DNA of 9,289 nucleotides from Flammeovirgaceae bacterium UBA4659. GTDB taxonomy: Bacteria > Bacteroidota > Bacteroidia > Cytophagales > Cyclobacteriaceae. The DNA is taken from assembly GCA_002405445.1 (NCBI GenBank), contig DHLV01000166.1, positions 1-9,289 of the forward strand, given 5' to 3'. The notes under the pieces were generated by a model. That model made no database searches. It was not told the DNA's origin and was given only the letters and a program-made list of their open reading frames with translations. The position numbers and the translations under genes are program-made. Below, one piece after another: positions 6,901 to 9,289 of this stretch (its first letter is position 1; each line of letters starts with the position of its first letter).

Positions 6901-8024
6901 GCGATCCTTGGTATAAATCTCATGGGTTTGTAAAATGGTCTTCGCAAAATCAGGGTATTTATATAACTGCACAAGCTGGTTATGATGAGTATGGTAGTTT
7001 CTTTCAGGCTTCGGAAGGCTTATTCTATAATCACCCTAATAATTTTCTTGCAAGAAAGAAGTATATTTTTTCGTTTGATGCGAAGGCATTTAATGGCAGT
7101 AGTTATGCCAATGTAGTCGATCATTTTACTGTTGCTCTTGCTAAGGGCTTGGTAGGTTCTTCAAACTGCACATTTCCTACTGCATATGACCTACCTTCTT
7201 ACCCATATTCAGTTTATGAACTCGGTAGGTTTGACTATTATATACGCTCAAGTTTCACTAATGGATACAAGTGTACTATAATAGAGTTTTACCCTCCAAA
7301 CAATGATTTTAATCAAATTTGGATGTACCCGAAAGTTGAAACATCATTGATACCAGCGGATGGAAATAGGAAGAGAGTTAATTTTGCCTACCTCAATAAT
7401 TTTTCATTGAGAGCAGCTGACAATTCTTCCGAATTTTTTTGCTCCCCTGATCTCTTGGTAAAAACATCAAGCTCTGGGCTAAAGGAAGCGAGCATAACGC
7501 TAGCCACCCAAGGGAATTTCGTTATTCCGAGTGGTCAAACAACAGCATACAAAGCGGGTCAGTTAGTGACTCTAAAACCAGGATTTAGAGCTACTTCGGG
7601 GTGCGCATTTAAGGCATCCATCGGAGCATGTATAGCAAATGGGGGAAGGTTGGATATTAATGATTCCTTACCCTCCATTGAGCTTTACAAACAAGAAACC
7701 AGATTCGAAAAGATTATCAGCAAGGGAAAAGGAGGCTTAGCAATGATATCAGAGTCAGATGATGAAATCCAAAAGGAATCTCGGCTAACGATTATACCGA
7801 ATCCTGCAAATGACAAATTCACCATTAGTGCACACTTATCAAGAATTTCATCAGTTGAAATTACAATTGTAAGCCTTGTCGGTGTGGCAGTCGAAACAAA
7901 AATCATTGGTGAAACAAGAACAGTAAGCGAAGAATTTAACATACAAACCCTTTCTCCAGGAGTTTATTTGGTGAAGGTGAAATCTGGTGAAGGGATGATG
8001 GTGAAGAAGTTTGTTAAGTTATAG
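3885..8024 (+). CDS. Giant T9SS cargo protein: M23 metallopeptidase domain plus PKD domains
   Basis: Predicted 1379 residues. Signal peptide 1-23 (cut before Q24), then a CPGC motif at 28-31. Residues about 55-170 match M23/LytM peptidases: H71 and D75 in HAGTD, H123 in YYKHI, and H164/H166 in HVHIN supply the expected zinc ligands and catalytic histidines, so the domain may be an active cell-wall endopeptidase. Residues about 200-580 are beta-rich and unassigned. Four PKD-like domains follow at about 590-665, 668-748, 752-840 and 846-938 (cores WNFGAG, WSFPGG, WTFGDG, WDFGTG). Then come a jelly-roll-like region at 975-1180 (GIENGNF to NNFSLRAADN), a coathanger-like module at 1190-1249 (YKAGQLVTLKPGF, ending GAC) and a type A T9SS sorting domain at 1301-1379 (LTIIPNPANDKF, LSPGVYLVKV, final KKFVKL). 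It is the last gene of the operon. Export to the cell surface is well supported. Substrate and activity are inferred. Confidence 0.9.
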   Translation: MNLLIRSSIVLTIIVTNSVCAFSQTLDCPGCLWPFRQKDLLNPNSQPIALRGNITGTVGDFRDSGTNGRFHAGTDFTSQLGGEEGKAVFSMHAGTATVVVNESACKGSYIKITNGSTSVYYKHIKPVDVNPITNQSGSKIETSSQIEVGTFLGLMFTQGGCSQHVHINENSNTNDQLTGTVNYVNQFVNPFTDNVRPDFIYPFDRNGTVTDDTQANGNRVAEFWRNGHLHNRPSTQLTISKIIDGIARKIVYGKVDIVSRIRDVNIDFGGGNAGGNNGINGVSYEIINSSATRLGDLVETINFNTVPPNDRANYVFDNRSEIPEFSDSRHVYIITNNPMAANGRYDQFWNTGLRIGEAEDWDLSNRGNKDARSISEAAYPDAKHSVRIHAKDITNLQGASGETVRDVPIVIDNYLPYVKEVIVKQNSSNGPIVYHKVWNWDATTGQLNFTINDKPNDATPLGKLWVKVVTSEPMKTLKLTISGNDPGPVILDPTPVANTNNKEFVKEYNAIFGSGRQTITIAGTDLADNNLLTDPAQNSLRLADGTWPTTATQGTDTSHSFMIGTNTCASNFPGGRTDGTTCLYVEYSASNTNVGTNEPVMFTSVVSGTGTITYSWNFGAGATPATATTVGPHTVVYSSTGAKTISLTVTDATGTKTKTGTINVLTTSPSVDFSATPTSGIAPLTVYYSDRSAGTVSSRSWSFPGGSPSISTSANPVVVYNNAGNYDATLTINGSATATKPSIISVNSPPPLTASVSHCSNYYFVNCASAYKQYDFVYFSANISGGSPLYNYYWTFGDGNTSYSSTPSNTYSTSGTFTVALTVTDRNGVSTTASTSISIASITPTITANFSINKNRVSVGDGPVIFTDGTTSTNIDPSRLVYYWDFGTGAYPRYAYTKGPHSVCYDNQPPTKNVLLRVQDPVSKKIDEFSLINAIIVDYPNVSQCSDFSPKWVSNAGTYTATNQLSNPCTPSIVGIENGNFTQVSCDLTKPENYGCVFNSTTPCFGDPWYKSHGFVKWSSQNQGIYITAQAGYDEYGSFFQASEGLFYNHPNNFLARKKYIFSFDAKAFNGSSYANVVDHFTVALAKGLVGSSNCTFPTAYDLPSYPYSVYELGRFDYYIRSSFTNGYKCTIIEFYPPNNDFNQIWMYPKVETSLIPADGNRKRVNFAYLNNFSLRAADNSSEFFCSPDLLVKTSSSGLKEASITLATQGNFVIPSGQTTAYKAGQLVTLKPGFRATSGCAFKASIGACIANGGRLDINDSLPSIELYKQETRFEKIISKGKGGLAMISESDDEIQKESRLTIIPNPANDKFTISAHLSRISSVEITIVSLVGVAVETKIIGETRTVSEEFNIQTLSPGVYLVKVKSGEGMMVKKFVKL
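5190..5880 (+). other. GC-richer island inside the giant cargo gene
   Basis: Hand counts of single 60-base lines give 50% G+C at 5341-5400, 50% at 5461-5520, 57% at 5521-5580 and 58% at 5581-5640. Flanking parts of the same gene give 33% (4741-4800) and 25% (7021-7080). The island encodes the segment just before PKD domain 1 and that domain itself. The reading frame stays intact across both edges. The edges are approximate. Confidence 0.6.
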
Positions 8025-8366
8025 GCCAAAGAATTTGGTTTATTTATTACATAATAATTAGGCATGAAACGTATACTTCAATTGAGAAAGTATTATTTGT
8101 AAATTAAATGGCAATTCAAAAATCTTCACTTACAACCTTAACCGTATCTTTATCTGCTTTGTGTCAGACTTAGACTGCTGTAGAAGATTCGACTCTCAAT
8201 AACGAAACTCTCTTACAAAGGGAGAATTTGATAATCTTAAATTATGTCTCAAATGAGTATCTTTCAACACATGTTTTCTTAACGATACAAATCTTAGAAA
8301 AATGGAAACAGTTAAAAGTTGTTCACTAAAACATTCTTTTTTTTGATACACAATCATCCTTGAATC
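8025..8366. other. Intergenic region between the operon and the methyltransferase gene
   Basis: This 342-base AT-rich stretch holds no gene that I can support. Besides the weak hairpin at its start, a second inverted repeat pairs 8208-8214 with 8218-8224 (seven pairs including one G-U, ACA loop), optionally extended by AAA/TTT with a two-base bulge. A TATCTTTC at 8258-8265 is one mismatch from the Bacteroidota -7 box, but no well-spaced -33 box precedes it. A 21-codon frame at 8108-8173 encodes a hydroxy-residue-rich peptide. The methyltransferase promoter should lie in this region, but I cannot place it firmly. No tRNA or known riboswitch was recognised. Confidence 0.6.
8026..8047 (+). terminator. 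Weak candidate terminator after the operon
   Basis: CCAAA at 8026-8030 can pair with TTTGG at 8034-8038 around a GAA loop, with two possible G-U pairs below. A T-rich run (TTTATTTATT) follows. It begins one base after the stop codon of the giant cargo gene. The stem has only two G-C pairs, so its strength is doubtful, but the position fits an operon end. Confidence 0.35.
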
Positions 8367-9289
8367 ATGAACTGTACTATTTGCAAGCATACCATTTTTC
8401 GCACTTTATTTTCTGATACTATTGAAGCCTATGAGTGGATATTGAATGGTAAGAAGTATGATTATGTTGAATGCACCGATTGTGGGTTTGTTCAATGCAA
8501 TCCCATGCCGTCAAATGCAGACCTTACAGAATTCTACAGGGAAAGCTATGCTTACGATTGGTTTGCGAAACATTCTTTCTACAAGAAGTTACAAGCCAAA
8601 CACCGACTGTTTCGAATACGAAAGTTCATCAGTCGGTCTGCAAAAATATTAGACTTTGGCTGTGGGCACGGTTTTTTTGTGGCGGCTGCAGGCGATGCTA
8701 AATTGAATAGCTTTGGTTTTGATATCGGTGTTGAAAAAATAATTGATAAAAAAAATTATCGAATTCAGTACAAGAACGATTTGAGTGAATACACTGAACA
8801 AGGATTTGACCTTATTACCTCATGGCACGTGATAGAACACATGCGTGACCCACACGCCATCATTCAGAATCTAGTAAGTCGGTTAAATACCCGAGCAAAA
8901 TTGATTGTTGCAGTACCTAACCGTGGCAGCTTGGGGTTTAAGTTATTTAAGCAAAAATGGGGATGGACACAGCAACCATTTGTACATATCAATCTTTTTG
9001 ATGCCTCAAATTTGACATCCTTGCTTAGTAGTCATGGGTTGAGAATTGTCTCTGTCACCACTACGGATACTTGGGACCAAAGCTTGTTTGACCTTTTGGT
9101 GACGAAGTTCTTTTATCAAAACAAATCCAGAAATGCTGTGAGGAGGTTCGAACCGAGCTTAAAGGGAAAGATTGTATCGAACGTAACACAATGGGTTCGC
9201 CTCTTGTTTGCACCCCTTTCTTATGTCTTTTCCTTTCTTCGAAAATCAAAAAACGATGGTAGCGAACTGTTGGTAGTCGCAGAAATGGT
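8367..9289 (+). CDS. Class I SAM-dependent methyltransferase with N-terminal zinc-ribbon-like motif (partial, runs off the window)
   Basis: The frame opens at ATG 8367 and stays open for 307 codons to the window edge, so the C-terminus is missing, probably by only a few residues. C3-x-x-C6 and C36-x-x-C39 form a zinc-ribbon-like segment. Residues 93-103 carry SAM-binding motif I (KILDFGCGHGF, acidic D96 then GxGxG), D119 in FGFDIG fits the ribose-binding acidic residue, and FDLITSWHVIEHMRDP at 147-162 is the hallmark of the Methyltransf_23/UbiG-like group. Residues about 276-294 (QWVRLLFAPLSYVFSFLRK) are hydrophobic and basic and may touch the membrane. It should transfer a methyl group from SAM; the substrate is unknown. 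Relatives with this layout are often found in O-antigen, capsule or other glycan clusters. It lies 342 bases beyond the operon and is probably a separate unit. No signal peptide, so cytoplasmic. Confidence 0.85.
   Translation, partial: MNCTICKHTIFRTLFSDTIEAYEWILNGKKYDYVECTDCGFVQCNPMPSNADLTEFYRESYAYDWFAKHSFYKKLQAKHRLFRIRKFISRSAKILDFGCGHGFFVAAAGDAKLNSFGFDIGVEKIIDKKNYRIQYKNDLSEYTEQGFDLITSWHVIEHMRDPHAIIQNLVSRLNTRAKLIVAVPNRGSLGFKLFKQKWGWTQQPFVHINLFDASNLTSLLSSHGLRIVSVTTTDTWDQSLFDLLVTKFFYQNKSRNAVRRFEPSLKGKIVSNVTQWVRLLFAPLSYVFSFLRKSKNDGSELLVVAEM

Noticed and set aside
8108..8173. 21-codon frame starting MAIQKSSLTT and ending ALCQT
   Set aside because: It faintly resembles the start of a signal peptide, but it is too short, has no further coding signal behind it, and can occur by chance in 342 bases.
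8196..8390. 64-codon - strand frame in the intergenic region
   Set aside because: It overlaps the start of the methyltransferase and has no domain or convincing start context.
8446..8701. Two short + strand frames over the methyltransferase start
   Set aside because: They are alternative-frame readings of the methyltransferase, which has motif I and the VIEH motif in its own frame.

Overview
The window looks like a chromosomal piece of a Bacteroidota genome, most likely from the Cytophagales/Chitinophagales side. Two proteins end in type IX secretion (T9SS) type A sorting domains. PKD, SprB-like and 'coathanger' modules are present. All four secreted proteins have signal peptides followed directly by Gln. 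No Shine-Dalgarno-like sequence is obvious before the genes. The DNA is fairly AT-rich overall.

Positions 51-8024 hold four tightly packed + strand genes that read as one operon, with junctions of 17 bp overlap, 7 bp gap and 23 bp overlap. In order they are: (1) a repeat-built fibre-like surface protein with a C-terminal coiled coil; (2) a T9SS cargo protein with a jelly-roll-like region, a coathanger-like module and a SprB-like repeat; (3) a secreted protein of unknown function, probably a beta-propeller; (4) a 1379-residue T9SS cargo protein with an N-terminal M23 (LytM-type) metallopeptidase domain that keeps its zinc ligands, followed by Ig/PKD-type domains, a jelly-roll-like region, a coathanger-like module and a sorting domain. 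Genes 2 and 4 share the same C-terminal architecture, so they were probably built from the same parts and go to the same cell-surface route.

Positions 8025-8366 form an intergenic stretch with a weak hairpin after the operon and no convincing gene. From 8367 to the window edge runs an open reading frame without a stop: a class I SAM-dependent methyltransferase with an N-terminal CxxC...CxxC zinc-ribbon-like segment. It is probably the first gene of another transcription unit and is of a type often found in surface-glycan loci.

My reading is that the operon makes a set of exported, surface-displayed proteins: a fibre, an adhesin-like protein, a propeller, and a large adhesin with a putative cell-wall endopeptidase head. 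The family calls rest on visible motifs. The joint function is inference.
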